Assembly (NCBI GenBank): GCA_937925685.1
Contig: CALAMI010000011.1
Span: forward strand, 124,001-188,000
Reading direction: 5' to 3'
Source: Candidatus Binatia bacterium
GTDB lineage: Bacteria; Desulfobacterota; Binatia; HRBIN30
DNA length: 64,000 bases
The number at the start of each line of letters is the position of its first letter. The stretch's first letter is position 1. The notes below the pieces were generated by a model that was given only the letters and a program-made list of their open reading frames with translations, made no database searches and had not been told where the DNA came from. Below are positions 18,997-29,421 of this stretch, one piece after another. A program made the position numbers and the translations under genes.

Positions 18997-19839
18997 TCAA
19001 CGTTGCTCTGGATTTCGTGCCGCCGGGGGCTCCCCCGGCAAGGGTTTTGGGGGGAGTGTCGGCACGTGTCGTCGCGATGCAACGCGTCGGCCCATGACCC
19101 AGAAAAAGCGTACTGGCCCAGAAAGGGCGTACCCATAAAATCCGACGAACAGGAACAACTGTGGTTCCGCCAGGAAAAGCTTCAGCAGCACGATGGCTAC
19201 CAACAGGGTCGAAAAGGGTTGCCGACGAAGCAGCTCGGTTTCCTTGAAGCTGAAGTAGGGTAGCGTGCTCACCATGAGCGCACCGAGCCCGTAGGTAATC
19301 AGGAGGAGCAGCAAATGTTTGTCGGTGGGCCCGTAAGCACCGAAGCGGTAAAACAACAGCACGGTTGCCGCAATCGCCTCCGCTGCTGCTGGGCTTGGTA
19401 AGCCGACGAAGTGTCGCTTTTCGACGGAGTCGAATTGCACGTTAAATCGAGCGAGGCGGAGCGCGGCGCAGGTCAAATACAACGCGGCCGCAAGCCAACC
19501 CCAATTGCCCCATGGCTCTAACGCCCAGCAATAAATGAGCATGGCGGGAGCCACCCCAAAAGCGACCAAGTCGGCGAGCGAATCGTACTCGATTCCAAAC
19601 CTGGTGGAGGTCCGGGTGAGCCTGGCCACCCGTCCATCGAGGGCATCGAAGATGTTGGCAATCAAAATGGCAATGGCCGCGATTTGGAATTCTTGGTGTA
19701 AGCTGGCCACGATCGAATAAAAGCCAGCGAACAGGCCCCCCGTGGTCAGTAAGTTCGGGAGGAGATAGACCCCTTTGCGGAGCGGCGATCCGTTTTCAAG
19801 CGGCTGCAAAACTGGGGGATGAGAGCGGCCTAGCGCCAT
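18997..19839 (-). CDS. pssA: CDP-diacylglycerol-serine O-phosphatidyltransferase
   Basis: This integral membrane enzyme (280 residues) makes phosphatidylserine from CDP-diacylglycerol and serine. The CDP-alcohol phosphotransferase motif is complete: D-A-L-D-G-R-V-A-R followed by D-S-L-A-D (DxxDGxxAR...GxxxDxxxD). It is followed by several membrane helices (YGLGALMVSTLPYFSF, LLVAIVLLKLFLAEPQLFLF). ATG 19839 overlaps the psd stop (ATGGCGCTAG), marking translational coupling; the upstream frame extension is Arg-rich and not credible. With psd it completes phosphatidylethanolamine synthesis. The C-terminal tail is Arg/Pro-rich. Confidence 0.95.
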   Translation of the reverse strand: MALGRSHPPVLQPLENGSPLRKGVYLLPNLLTTGGLFAGFYSIVASLHQEFQIAAIAILIANIFDALDGRVARLTRTSTRFGIEYDSLADLVAFGVAPAMLIYCWALEPWGNWGWLAAALYLTCAALRLARFNVQFDSVEKRHFVGLPSPAAAEAIAATVLLFYRFGAYGPTDKHLLLLLITYGLGALMVSTLPYFSFKETELLRRQPFSTLLVAIVLLKLFLAEPQLFLFVGFYGYALSGPVRFFWVMGRRVASRRHVPTLPPKPLPGEPPAARNPEQR

Positions 19840-20519
19840 CGGGCCAAAATGGTTTCGCCGGCGCGTGCACGGTCGCCGACCTGCACCACCAGATCTGCTG
19901 CCCCCACGGGGAAGTAGACGTCCGCGCGGGATCCAAACAAAATCATCCCGTACCGCTGTCCGCGACGCACCGTGTCTCCTGGTTCGACACCGCACACAAT
20001 CCGGCGGGCAACGAAGCCAGCAATTTGTACGACCCAAAGTTCGCGTCCCTGGTCGTCCGCTAGGCGGATGGCCGTCTGCTCGTTATCGAGAGAGGCTTTT
20101 TCGGCAAAAGCGCGGAAGAATTTGCCCGGGTTGTAGCGCACATCCAAAACTCGCCCGCTCCACGGGATGCGGTTTACGTGAACGTCCAGAGGCGACATGA
20201 AGATACTGACGCGCGTGGCTGGGGCCGAGAAAAAGCGCTCGTCGTGCAAATCGGTTACTTGGATGACTTTGCCGTCTGCTGGGGCCACGATCGCTTGCGG
20301 GTCGTCGGGAGGGAGGCGTTCCGGATCGCGGAAAAAGTTCACCACCAGGGCGAAAATGACCAGCCCGCAAACAACTCCCGCTAGCTTAAAGAAGAGGCCG
20401 AGGACGACAGTGAACAAGAGCGTGGCCACCATGTGCGGCACGCCCTCGCGCGCAAACGGGAGCCCGAACACTTTTAGGGGTTTCAACGGGGCGGAACTCT
20501 GTACCGGATCGGTGTTCAC
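19830..20519 (-). CDS. psd: phosphatidylserine decarboxylase proenzyme
   Basis: The 229-residue short-form decarboxylase converts phosphatidylserine to phosphatidylethanolamine. It has an N-terminal membrane segment (LLFTVVLGLFFKLAGVVCG), the FFRDPER motif, the HVNRIPWSG histidine strand, and near the C-terminus RYGMILFGSRADVYFP. There the Gly-Ser bond is self-cleaved and serine becomes the pyruvoyl cofactor. The GTG start at 20519 avoids overlapping ilvC and has GAAGGGGGCGG upstream; the longer frame would overlap ilvC by 43 bases. The order ilvC-psd-pssA is common in delta-type proteobacteria. Confidence 0.95.
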   Translation of the reverse strand: MNTDPVQSSAPLKPLKVFGLPFAREGVPHMVATLLFTVVLGLFFKLAGVVCGLVIFALVVNFFRDPERLPPDDPQAIVAPADGKVIQVTDLHDERFFSAPATRVSIFMSPLDVHVNRIPWSGRVLDVRYNPGKFFRAFAEKASLDNEQTAIRLADDQGRELWVVQIAGFVARRIVCGVEPGDTVRRGQRYGMILFGSRADVYFPVGAADLVVQVGDRARAGETILARWR

Positions 20520-20545
20520 CTGACCGCCCCCTTCGTCCGTGACCT

Positions 20546-21565
20546 TTAGTTCTTGCTCTTGTCGACAAGCTTGTTGGCCGCCAACCACGGCATCAACGCC
20601 CGCAGCCGCGCACCGACCTCCTCGATCGGGTGCTTGGCCGCGGCTTTGCGGAGTTCGTTAAAGTGAGGCATTCCGCACTCGTACTCCGTGATCCATTCTC
20701 GGGCGAACGCTCCGCTTTGAATGTCGGCAAGAATTTTCTTCATTGCCTGCCGGCTCTCGTTGGTGATCACGCGCGGCCCGCGGGTCATGTCTCCGTATTC
20801 TGCGGTGTTCGAAATCGAGTAGCGCATGTTGGCAATGCCACCCTCGTAAATGAGGTCGACGATGAGTTTCACCTCATGAACGCATTCGAAATACGCCATC
20901 TCTTCCGGGTAGCCAGCCTCGACCAGTGTTTCGTAACCTGCACGAATAAGTTCCGTCAAGCCGCCACACAGCACGGCTTGCTCGCCAAACAAATCGGTTT
21001 CGGTTTCGTCCTTGAAGGTCGTCTCCAGTACGCCGGCACGGGTGCCACCGATTGCTTGCGCATAGGCAAGCCCAACCTGTTTAGTGTCGCCACTGGGGTC
21101 TTGATGGACTGCAAGCAAGCAAGGGACCCCTCGCCCCTTTTGGAACTCGCTCCGCACCAGATGTCCGGGCCCTTTAGGAGCCACCATAAACACATTGATT
21201 TCGGGGTCAGGCACGATGCGCTTGAAGTGAATGTTGAAGCCGTGACCAAAGGCCAGGTACTTTCCTGCGCTCATGCCTGGAGCAATTTCATTCGCGTAAA
21301 GCGTACCTGCGACCTCGTCAGGCACCAGAACCATGACGATGTCTCCCCATCGGGCAGCGGCCGCGGTCTCCATCACTCGAAAGCCCGCTGCCTCTGCTTT
21401 GGGCCAGGAGGTTCCTCCACGATGGAGACCTACGACCACCTCGATCCCACTGTCACGCAAGTTTTGCGCGTGTGCATGCCCTTGGCTGCCGTATCCGATG
21501 ACGGCAATCTTCTTGCCCTTCACGTGTTGCGAATTGGCATCTTGATCCGTGTACACCTTCATCAT
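20546..21565 (-). CDS. ilvC: ketol-acid reductoisomerase
   Basis: The 339-residue class I enzyme performs the second step of valine, isoleucine and leucine synthesis, isomerising and reducing acetohydroxy acids with NADPH and Mg2+. The Rossmann motif GYGSQG starts near residue 24, metal ligands lie in [14 protein letters not shown], and the C-terminal knotted domain includes [19 protein letters not shown]. The start ATGATG overlaps the ilvN stop by four bases, so translation is coupled. Confidence 0.99.
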   Translation of the reverse strand: MMKVYTDQDANSQHVKGKKIAVIGYGSQGHAHAQNLRDSGIEVVVGLHRGGTSWPKAEAAGFRVMETAAAARWGDIVMVLVPDEVAGTLYANEIAPGMSAGKYLAFGHGFNIHFKRIVPDPEINVFMVAPKGPGHLVRSEFQKGRGVPCLLAVHQDPSGDTKQVGLAYAQAIGGTRAGVLETTFKDETETDLFGEQAVLCGGLTELIRAGYETLVEAGYPEEMAYFECVHEVKLIVDLIYEGGIANMRYSISNTAEYGDMTRGPRVITNESRQAMKKILADIQSGAFAREWITEYECGMPHFNELRKAAAKHPIEEVGARLRALMPWLAANKLVDKSKN

Positions 21566-22101
21566 GCGATCTGTTCTTCCTTTTCCATTTCTGCAGAGGA
21601 TTCGTCTTCCCAGGAAAACATCAGCCGAGCGCCCCGATGCATTGCCACCTTCCCCGTACGCACGATCTCTAAAATGCCTAAGGGGCGCAGGAGATTGATG
21701 AATGCCGCAATTTTGTCCTCGTCGCCAGTGACCTCGACGATAAAGGACTTCGGCCCCACATCGATGACCTTGCCGCGGAAGATGTCCACAATGTTCATGA
21801 CCTCAGCACGAGTGGTTTCGTCGGCACGAACTTTCACCAACGCCATCTCCCGCTCCACATGGGCGGTGCCGGTGAAGTCGCTGACATGGATCACACCGAT
21901 CAGCTTATTGAGTTGCTTTTCGATTTGTTCCACAACCCGGTCGTCACCTCGCGTCACCAGCGTGATTCGCGACACAGTGGGGTCGAGCGTCTCCGCTACT
22001 GTCAGGCTTTCAATGTTGAACGCCCGGGCGCTGAACAGCCCGGCGACGCGAGAAAGAACCCCAAATTCGTTTTCCACCAGGACAGAAATAGTATGTCGCA
22101 C
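21562..22101 (-). CDS. ilvN: acetolactate synthase small (regulatory) subunit
   Basis: The 179-residue protein begins with an ACT domain ([31 protein letters not shown]) that binds valine for feedback inhibition. It is followed by the second ACT-like region ([20 protein letters not shown]). It starts with GTG at 22101 with AGGGG upstream. The catalytic subunit ilvB, normally just upstream, is absent from this window, so it must be elsewhere in the genome. ilvN-ilvC are coupled by a four-base overlap. Confidence 0.96.
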   Translation of the reverse strand: MRHTISVLVENEFGVLSRVAGLFSARAFNIESLTVAETLDPTVSRITLVTRGDDRVVEQIEKQLNKLIGVIHVSDFTGTAHVEREMALVKVRADETTRAEVMNIVDIFRGKVIDVGPKSFIVEVTGDEDKIAAFINLLRPLGILEIVRTGKVAMHRGARLMFSWEDESSAEMEKEEQIA

Positions 22102-22193
22102 GTCGATACAACCCCTGACGGCGGAAGCCGCAAACCAGCTACCGCCTATTGCGATGCTAAGGACTCACACGCAGCCGACCGTAGCGGCGAAAA

Positions 22194-22436
22194 TTAAGCG
22201 CTCAAGGGCCGGGTAGGTGGCCGATGGCGCGCCAAGATCTCCATGATCTTGTCCTTGCCCGCTAGCTTGAGTTTCTGCAAACGTTTTTTCTCCATTTCTT
22301 GTTGCGGGGTAAGGTACAGCCGCCGATTGAGCTCGGCCAGTTGGCGCTCCAGTTCCAAATGCTCTTCATAGTAGCGCCTGAGCTCTTCGTCCTGGCCGAT
22401 GAGCTGTTGGATCAACTCTTCGTCTTTCCGTTCCAT
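22194..22436 (-). CDS. DUF465/YdcH-family small coiled-coil protein
   Basis: The 80-residue, highly charged protein is almost entirely helical (ERKDEELIQQLIGQDEELRR, then LELERQLAELNRR) and contains the family segment LTPQQEMEKKRLQKLKLAGKDKI. YdcH/DUF465 proteins are widespread, short and of unknown role. ATG 22436 is preferred, with AAAGGGGAGC upstream. It lies between ilvN and tsaB on the same strand. Confidence 0.8.
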   Translation of the reverse strand: MERKDEELIQQLIGQDEELRRYYEEHLELERQLAELNRRLYLTPQQEMEKKRLQKLKLAGKDKIMEILARHRPPTRPLSA

Positions 22437-22542
22437 GACGAGCTCCCCTTTCAAGCCAGCGAACGCCTGGCGACGGATAGCCCAGTTGCGAGAATGTGTC
22501 AAACGAATGCCCGTTGGCGCACGCCGTTTGTTTCAGGTACAG

Positions 22543-23232
22543 TCATTTCTCACGGTGAAGGTGTACTTGCGCCTCCGGGGGCCGGAGATAACGCGGTTCG
22601 GCTGGCTCTAGAAGCGGCGTTTGCGCTCGCGCCAACTCGCCGCTGGCGAGCTGGGCAACCGACCGAGCCCGGGGTGCCCATTGGGGGAAGGGTAACACAG
22701 TGGCCTGCGGCCCGAGGTGTTGTTGAAAAAGATGACCGTAAGTCTCCACTGCGTCGCCAAGGATGGTACACGGCCGCGGAAGAATGCCCACGAGGTCTGC
22801 AAAAGACACGAGTCGCTCGGGGACGACGGGCTCGAGGTCCGTACCGCGACGGCGAAACACTGCTGCGTACAGCTCGCCTTTACGAGCGTCGAGAGCGGCC
22901 GCAATGTGCTCCGCATCGCTGGGTGCCGCATGGGCAACCACCGTCAACGTGGGAATGCCGAGGACAGGCATTTTCCGCGCATAGGCAAGAGCTTTGGCGA
23001 CAGAAAGTCCGACCCGCAGACCAGTAAACGAACCGGGCCCGACGGAAACCGCCACCGCATCGAGCTCTTCTACACCGATTCCTGCTCGCTTAAGGACGTC
23101 GCGGATTGCTGGCAAAAGCACGGATGCATGCTGGCCGCGCGTGAAGACTTCCTCCTCCGCTAACACTTCACCCTTGTCCGTGGCCGCCACGCTTGCCAGC
23201 CACGTTGACGTCTCGATGGCCAATAAGCGCAT
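22543..23232 (-). CDS. tsaB: tRNA t6A-modification protein TsaB
   Basis: The 229-residue ASKHA-fold protein is the scaffold that partners TsaD in making threonylcarbamoyladenosine at tRNA position 37. It has the typical start MRLLAIETSTWLASVA and the helix GPGSFTGLRVGLSVAKALAY. TsaD, TsaE and TsaC are not in the window. One base separates the rseP stop from the tsaB ATG, so it is an extension of the rpsB-rseP operon. Confidence 0.96.
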   Translation of the reverse strand: MRLLAIETSTWLASVAATDKGEVLAEEEVFTRGQHASVLLPAIRDVLKRAGIGVEELDAVAVSVGPGSFTGLRVGLSVAKALAYARKMPVLGIPTLTVVAHAAPSDAEHIAAALDARKGELYAAVFRRRGTDLEPVVPERLVSFADLVGILPRPCTILGDAVETYGHLFQQHLGPQATVLPFPQWAPRARSVAQLASGELARAQTPLLEPAEPRYLRPPEAQVHLHREK

Positions 23233-23233
23233 G

Positions 23234-24310
23234 CTACCCCCAACGCTGCAACACGCGCGCGATATCGTTGTAGAAGGCGAAAACCATCAAGGTGAGCAAC
23301 AGAATCAACCCCACTTGCTGGGCAATTTCCCGATAACGGGTGTCGAGGGGGCGACGACGAACCGCTTCGATGAGAAAGAACAGCAAGTGGCCACCATCCA
23401 AGATGGGCACGGGCAAAAGGTTGAGGACGCCGAGGTTGACACTGATGACCGCCATGAAATGCAGCAAATACTCGAGGCCGAGCCGTGCTTGCTCACCGGC
23501 TGCTTGGGCGATCAAAATGGGCCCACCAATTTCACTGGCTGGGATCTTCCCCTGGACCATTTTGGCAAGGCTGGTAAAAATGGTGGCGACCCACCACGCC
23601 GTTTGTTGTGCTCCCATGGCAATGGCGCCTAGGGGACTTACGGGAAGTTGTTCGAAACCGCGTTCGATGCCAATGAGGTAGGCTTTACCCGTTACCTCCC
23701 CGAACAAATTCTTTTCTTCTTTTTCCTTCGGCGTGACCGCAATTTCCAAGTGCTCGCCGTGACGCTCGACTTGCAGCGTCAACGTCTTGGGCCCGCTTTG
23801 CCGAATGGTGCGCGACAACTCCTCCCAAGTGGCAATGGGCTGTCCGTCGACTGCCTTGACGACATCGCCAGGCTTGAGCCCAGCTTCGGCTGCGGGCATC
23901 TCGGGTACTACGTTGCCGACCTTGGGAGCGTCAGTCGGTACACGCGCCCCGTACAGGGCGAACACGAGACTGAAGGCCACAAAGGCAAAGAGCAAATTGG
24001 CAAAGGGGCCGGCGAAGACGATGGCAAAACGTTTCCACAGTGGCTGATGCTGGAATGCCATAGAACGGCTCGCGGGGGAAATTTCTTCGTCAAGATCCTC
24101 GCCAACCATTTTGACGAAGCCGCCGAGCGGGATGGCACTAAGGACATATTCGGTATTGCCGATTTTCTTGCCAACGACCACTGGGCCGAACCCAATGGAA
24201 AACTTCACCACCCCCACCCCGCACCACTTGGCAACGAGAAAATGGCCGAGTTCGTGAAACAGAATCAAAAAGCCGAGGACGATAACTGCAGCGACAATGG
24301 TCGTAAACAT
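23234..24310 (-). CDS. rseP: site-2 zinc metalloprotease RseP
   Basis: This inner-membrane protease (358 residues) cleaves substrates within the membrane, such as anti-sigma factors and leftover signal peptides. The zinc site HELGH is at residues 19-23, a PDZ domain (VVPEMPAAEAGLKPGDVV region) follows, and the second active-site motif NLLPVPILDGGH lies near the C-terminus, with four membrane helices overall. Only one PDZ domain is evident, whereas E. coli RseP has two. AAGGGAG precedes the ATG. In many relatives dxr sits just upstream; here cdsA does. Confidence 0.97.
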   Translation of the reverse strand: MFTTIVAAVIVLGFLILFHELGHFLVAKWCGVGVVKFSIGFGPVVVGKKIGNTEYVLSAIPLGGFVKMVGEDLDEEISPASRSMAFQHQPLWKRFAIVFAGPFANLLFAFVAFSLVFALYGARVPTDAPKVGNVVPEMPAAEAGLKPGDVVKAVDGQPIATWEELSRTIRQSGPKTLTLQVERHGEHLEIAVTPKEKEEKNLFGEVTGKAYLIGIERGFEQLPVSPLGAIAMGAQQTAWWVATIFTSLAKMVQGKIPASEIGGPILIAQAAGEQARLGLEYLLHFMAVISVNLGVLNLLPVPILDGGHLLFFLIEAVRRRPLDTRYREIAQQVGLILLLTLMVFAFYNDIARVLQRWG

Positions 24311-24330
24311 CGGTAGGCTCCCTTAGCGGT

Positions 24331-25137
24331 TCAGGCCCCTCGTAGCAGCACTTGATGGTAGTATACGAAGGCGGCGGGGAAAAGCAGACTGTCGATTCGA
24401 TCGAGCACACCGCCGTGACCGGGGAAAATCCATCCCGAATCTTTGACCCCAAAGGCTCGCTTGAACAGCGATTCGCAAAGGTCGCCGATCTGCCCAATGA
24501 CCCCCATCGTCGTGGCCAAGAACAGAATGTGATTGAAAGGAACGTCCCGCAGGACGACATAGTGGCAGAGAATTCCGGTGAGGATGCTCGCCACCACGAT
24601 GCCCAAAGCTCCTTCCACGGTTTTTTTCGGGCTCACCACTGGGGCCAATTGGTGACGGCCGAGGTACTTTCCCACGAAGTACCCGGTGGTGTCGCCAACC
24701 ATGCCAATGGCGAGGACGAACACGACCCAGTAGGGGCCATTCTCGGGAAGGCGGTGGAGCCAAAGGAAGTGCGGTAGCAGCAGTCCCACGTACAGCGCCC
24801 CGAGTACCGCCAAGGCGACGTCGCGCAAACCTGCTTCGAAATCCGCACGGCGAAGCAAGACCCAGGTCAGGCTCAGACAAACGCTACCGGTGATCGATAA
24901 GGCCAGCCAGGGACTCGTTGGCCCCCCGAGCGCGCCAGCCATGACCATCGCGGTGACGGCGACAAGGAGAATTTGTTCCGCCGGATGGCGCAAAAACGCC
25001 ATGTTGGCGATCTCCGCCGCTCCCAGCACACCGGCGACGAACACAACCGCAGCCATCGGCCACGATACCGGGGCAAAGATCACGAGCAGCAGCAGAGGTA
25101 TGGCTACCGCTGCCGTGGCCAACCTAGCGCGCAGCAC
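24331..25137 (-). CDS. cdsA: phosphatidate cytidylyltransferase
   Basis: The multi-pass membrane enzyme (268 residues) converts phosphatidic acid and CTP to CDP-diacylglycerol, the precursor used by PssA. It ends with the family signature, here KDSGWIFPGHGGVLDRIDSL, preceded by LCESLFKRAFG and VGDTTGYFVGKYLG. GTG 25137 overlaps the uppS end by 14 bases and gives the usual length; the open frame further upstream is antisense-like uppS overlap and is not credible. Confidence 0.96.
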   Translation of the reverse strand: MLRARLATAAVAIPLLLLVIFAPVSWPMAAVVFVAGVLGAAEIANMAFLRHPAEQILLVAVTAMVMAGALGGPTSPWLALSITGSVCLSLTWVLLRRADFEAGLRDVALAVLGALYVGLLLPHFLWLHRLPENGPYWVVFVLAIGMVGDTTGYFVGKYLGRHQLAPVVSPKKTVEGALGIVVASILTGILCHYVVLRDVPFNHILFLATTMGVIGQIGDLCESLFKRAFGVKDSGWIFPGHGGVLDRIDSLLFPAAFVYYHQVLLRGA

Positions 25138-25894
25138 GCAGGCGCTCCCGCTCCTGTTCGGTTGGAACGCGACCGAATCGGCGCTCGCGTTGCTGATAGG
25201 CAATGAGCGCTTGGTAAAACTCGGCCTCGCGGAAATCAGGCCACAAGGTTTCCGTGACGTAAATTTCGCTGTACGCCAGCGGCCACAAAAAGAAGTTCGA
25301 AATGCGCAACTCGCCGCTGGTGCGGATGAGAAGATCAGGGTCCGGAATTCCCGCGGTGCTGAGGTAACTGGCAAAGGTTGCTGCGTCAATTCGCTCCGGG
25401 TCGATGGCACCATCGCGCGCAGCTTGCGCCAGGGCGCGAGCCGCTTGTACGATGTCTTCCCGGCCGCCATAGCTAAGAGCCAGCACCACGGTCATATCGC
25501 GGTTGTTCCGGGTGGCTTGCACGGTTGCTTGGAGGTCGGCTTGCAACCTTTCGGGAAGCCTCCCAAGGTCGCCAACCGCCACTAAGCGAATCCCGTTCTT
25601 CATCATGCGATGCAGCTCGGTGCGCAGGTAGCGCCGGAGCAGGCGCATCAACGCGTCGACTTCCTGCCGCGGCCGCTCCCAATTTTCGGTCGAAAAAGCG
25701 AACAGACTCAAATACTCGATGCCGATGCGGCGACTGGCTTCTACCACGGCGCGGACCGAATCCTTGCCACGCTTGTGCCCTTCGATTCGGTTCAATCCCC
25801 GCCGTTGCGCCCAACGCCCGTTGCCGTCCATGATGATGGCGACGTGCCGTGGCAGGCGGTTGAGGTCGAGGTTTTCGGGCAACGGCCGGGGCAC
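25124..25894 (-). CDS. uppS: undecaprenyl diphosphate synthase
   Basis: The 256-residue cis-prenyltransferase builds undecaprenyl diphosphate for cell-wall synthesis. The catalytic aspartate and diphosphate loop are in HVAIIMDGNGRWAQRRG, with FAFSTENWERP, LALSYGGREDIV and the C-terminal PDLLIRTSGELRISNFFLW. GTG 25894 is preferred, just after the frr stop and with GGAGGTTT from the end of frr as Shine-Dalgarno; the longer frame overlaps frr extensively. Confidence 0.97.
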   Translation of the reverse strand: MPRPLPENLDLNRLPRHVAIIMDGNGRWAQRRGLNRIEGHKRGKDSVRAVVEASRRIGIEYLSLFAFSTENWERPRQEVDALMRLLRRYLRTELHRMMKNGIRLVAVGDLGRLPERLQADLQATVQATRNNRDMTVVLALSYGGREDIVQAARALAQAARDGAIDPERIDAATFASYLSTAGIPDPDLLIRTSGELRISNFFLWPLAYSEIYVTETLWPDFREAEFYQALIAYQQRERRFGRVPTEQERERLRAAR

Positions 25895-25899
25895 CGGGC

Positions 25900-26466
25900 T
25901 TAAACCTCCATGATCTCCGCTTCTTTGTGTTTCAATGCTTGGTCGATGCGCTCGATGTAGCTTTTGGTCAGGGCTTCCACCTTGTCCAAGGCCTTGCGTT
26001 CGTCGTCTTCGGCAAGCTCTTTGTTCTTCAGCATGGTCCGCAAGCGCTCTACCGCATCCCGCCGGTGGTTGCGGGCCGAAACCCGATACTCTTCGCACAG
26101 CTTGCGAACGTGCCGCACCAGTTCCCTGCGCCGCTCTTCCGTCAGTTCCGGAATCGGTACCCGAATGATTTTGCCGTCGTTGACGGGATGTAAACCAAGG
26201 TCGGACTGCTGGATTGCCCGTTCGATGTTACCCAGTAACGACCTGTCAAATGGTTGAATGACGAGCAATCGCGGCTCTGGTGCAGACAAGGTAGCTACTT
26301 GATTCAGCGGGGTTCGCGCCCCATAGTATTCCACCGTAATGCCGTCGAGCAGGGCGGTTGTGGCTCGCCCAGTGCGCAGTCGCGTCAGTTCTCGGCGCAG
26401 CGCTTGTAACGTTTCCTCCAACTCTTGCTTGAGCTTTTCCAGTACGGGATCCGCTTCCGCCATCAT
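25900..26466 (-). CDS. frr: ribosome recycling factor
   Basis: The 188-residue L-shaped protein splits post-termination ribosomes with EF-G. The family features are present: LRTGRATTALLDGITVEYYG, PLNQVATLSAPEPRLLVIQP, and the C-terminal helix KDKALDK-type bundle residues here as DDERKALDKVEALTKSYI. Two adjacent ATGs (26466 and 26463) follow GAGGTGGGGGTC, and either could be used. It lies 15 bases after pyrH. Confidence 0.97.
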   Translation of the reverse strand: MMAEADPVLEKLKQELEETLQALRRELTRLRTGRATTALLDGITVEYYGARTPLNQVATLSAPEPRLLVIQPFDRSLLGNIERAIQQSDLGLHPVNDGKIIRVPIPELTEERRRELVRHVRKLCEEYRVSARNHRRDAVERLRTMLKNKELAEDDERKALDKVEALTKSYIERIDQALKHKEAEIMEV

Positions 26467-26481
26467 GACCCCCACCTCGCC

Positions 26482-27246
<765 letters not shown>

Positions 27247-27870
27247 TCACGCAGTTGCAGAGGAGGACTCAGAAAGTTCACCGAGTTGAAAACGAGCGAA
27301 TCGGCGCACAACAATGTTCTCGCCGATGCGGGCAATGGCTTCGGTGACCAATTGTCCTACCGTCCGATCCGGGTCCTTGATGAACGGTTGTTCCAACAAG
27401 CACGTATCGGCAAAGAACTTTTCCAGTTTTCCTTCGACGATTTTTTCGACGACTTGCGGGGGCTTGCCCGATCCGGCGGCTTGGGCACGATAGATGTTGC
27501 GCTCGCTTTCGATCACACCCGCGGGCACTTCCTCCCGCCGTACCCATCGCGGGTTGGCCGCAGCGACTTGCATGGCCAAGTTACGCACGAGTTCCTGAAA
27601 CTCACTGGTGCGAGCGACGAAGTCGGTCTCGCAGTTGACTTCGATGAGCACGCCGATTTTGCCCCCTGCGTGAATGTAGGAACCCACCATGCCTTGGCTG
27701 GCAACACGCCCAGCCTTCTTTTGCGCCGTCGCCAGCCCTTTTTCCCGGAGAAGCTGAATGGCTTTGTCCATGTCCCCCTGAGCTTCGGTGAGAGCCTTTT
27801 TGCAATCCAACATCCCCGCACCGGTGCGCTCGCGAAGTTCGCGCACCAGTGCTGCACTGACTCCGCTCAT
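27247..27870 (-). CDS. tsf: translation elongation factor Ts
   Basis: The 207-residue protein is the short form of EF-Ts, which reloads EF-Tu with GTP. The N-terminal UBA-like domain ([20 protein letters not shown]) and EF-Tu contact ([18 protein letters not shown]) are clear. The core has one long dimerisation-like region rather than two full subdomains, as in many non-enteric bacteria. Its ATG overlaps the rpsB stop by four bases. Confidence 0.97.
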   Translation of the reverse strand: MSGVSAALVRELRERTGAGMLDCKKALTEAQGDMDKAIQLLREKGLATAQKKAGRVASQGMVGSYIHAGGKIGVLIEVNCETDFVARTSEFQELVRNLAMQVAAANPRWVRREEVPAGVIESERNIYRAQAAGSGKPPQVVEKIVEGKLEKFFADTCLLEQPFIKDPDRTVGQLVTEAIARIGENIVVRRFARFQLGELSESSSATA

Positions 27871-28655
27871 CCCACTACCCCCTGCGAAACGTGTTCCTCC
27901 TCGCCGGTAGACTCCGCCTCGCTGCCGGCCATGGGCATTTCCATCTCAGAGGCCTTTGCTTGCTCCTCGCGGATTTGCTGGCCCTCGATGACGGCATCGG
28001 CAATGGCCGCACAAAACAATCGGATGGCACGGATCGCATCATCGTTGCCGGGAATTTTGTAATCCACGAAATCGGGGTCGCAGTTGGTGTCGATCACGGC
28101 CACGACAGGAATACGCAGCTTGTTGGCCTCGCGGACCGCAATTTCTTCTTTCTTCGGATCGATGACGAAGAGGGCGTCAGGAAGTTTGCGCATGTTTTTG
28201 ATGCCACCAAGAGCAGCCACAAGTTTGTCGCGCTCGCGCTGAACCCGCAACATCTCGCGCTTGGTCAGCGCCTGGACCATGTTTTCGTCGGCAAGAATTT
28301 CCTCGCATTTCTTGAGCCGATCGATGCTTTGCTTGATGGTTTGGAAATTTGTCAGCGTCCCCCCTAACCAGCGGTTGTTTACATAGAACATGCCACAGCG
28401 CTCTGCCTCTTCACGGATGGCATCTTGCGCTTGTTTTTTCGTGCCCACGAATAACACTGTTCCACCACGCGCTGCCACGTCGCGAACAAAGGCGTACGCT
28501 TGCTGGAAGAGCTGAACCGTTTTTTGCAGGTCGATGATGTGAATGCCATTGCGTGCTCCAAAGATGTAGGGCTTCATCTTTGGGTTCCACCGGCTGGTTT
28601 GATGACCAAAGTGCACCCCGGCTTCGAGCAAGCTTTTCATACTGACATCTGTCAT
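27867..28655 (-). CDS. rpsB: 30S ribosomal protein S2
   Basis: The 262-residue S2 protein has the conserved start [40 protein letters not shown], and [19 protein letters not shown], with [20 protein letters not shown] towards the end. ATG 28655 is chosen because GGAGAGA precedes it and upstream codons do not resemble S2. It is the first gene of a run that continues through tsf, pyrH, frr, uppS, cdsA, rseP and tsaB. The acidic C-terminal tail is longer than in E. coli. Confidence 0.98.
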   Translation of the reverse strand: MTDVSMKSLLEAGVHFGHQTSRWNPKMKPYIFGARNGIHIIDLQKTVQLFQQAYAFVRDVAARGGTVLFVGTKKQAQDAIREEAERCGMFYVNNRWLGGTLTNFQTIKQSIDRLKKCEEILADENMVQALTKREMLRVQRERDKLVAALGGIKNMRKLPDALFVIDPKKEEIAVREANKLRIPVVAVIDTNCDPDFVDYKIPGNDDAIRAIRLFCAAIADAVIEGQQIREEQAKASEMEMPMAGSEAESTGEEEHVSQGVVG

Positions 28656-29421
28656 ACGGTCTCTCCGTGGTTTTCGTGAACCAAACTTGCCTATCAGAAA
28701 GGGGCAACCCTGCGCAACCCAGGCAGCGGGAAACGAACAAGCGCGACAGCGCTCGACCGCGGTCGTTGGCCCGCTGGCAACACTCAGCCCATGCAGGCGA
28801 AAGGAGCCTGAGGTGCAGGCTGTTTCCCTCCTGTACCGAGCCGGAGCAGCCACTTCGGCACGGTCGATAGCATCGGCTGTTCGGCCTGAAAGCTCGATGG
28901 ACCATGCGCAAGAGCTGAGGCAACTGGCAGCTTCCTCTGGTTTCCCGTTCGCACTTGCGATGAGGTGCACTGTGGGCTCACGGGGCAGTTGCTCCGCTTT
29001 TTTCGAGGAGAGGCGGATAAGAAACGACTTCGAACGGTGGCGTCGATGGAGAACCCAACAAAAAACCCTCAAGCCTTGCATTTCGAGACTGCTGAATTGC
29101 AGCCGAAGTCGCCCGGTTCAGGGGCGAAGTGTCGGGGCCCCATGCGAACGCTTGCGAAGAGCGAGGAAGTGAATTGGAACGGACCCGCGACTGGGAGGGA
29201 GCACCGGCTAAAACTCCACGGCCCGCAGGGAAACCGAAAGCCCTGGCAGCCCGGCAAAACAACCTGCACTTCGAGATCACGAACTCTGCGAGAAACGCCT
29301 TGCCTGCCTTGCATTCTTCGATTCCGCCCTGTGGGGCGGGCAGGCACCTACGCGCTCAACGTGCTTTTCTGTCGGCGCGAGACTAAAAGTTTGCCACTTT
29401 GCAGAGCATAGGCGGTTCTAC
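28656..29421. other. 766-base divergent gap between rpsB and ribF
   Basis: This must hold the promoter and leader of the rpsB operon (minus) and of ribF (plus). I see no convincing coding frame, tRNA or riboswitch core. A perfect 6-bp hairpin lies at 29324-29339 (CCGCCC, loop TGTG, GGGCGG) about 80 bases before ribF. Candidate promoter boxes on either strand are too weak to call. Confidence 0.5.

Noticed and set aside
18726-19136. minus-strand frame of 136 codons overlapping the pssA end
   Set aside because: It reads pssA out of frame and has no ribosome site or family character.
28656-29081. N-terminal extension of rpsB to 29081
   Set aside because: The added codons do not resemble S2, whereas ATG 28655 has GGAGAGA upstream and the conserved S2 start.
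29324-29339. CCGCCC/GGGCGG hairpin as a terminator
   Set aside because: No T-run follows on either strand and no gene ends nearby; it lies upstream of ribF.
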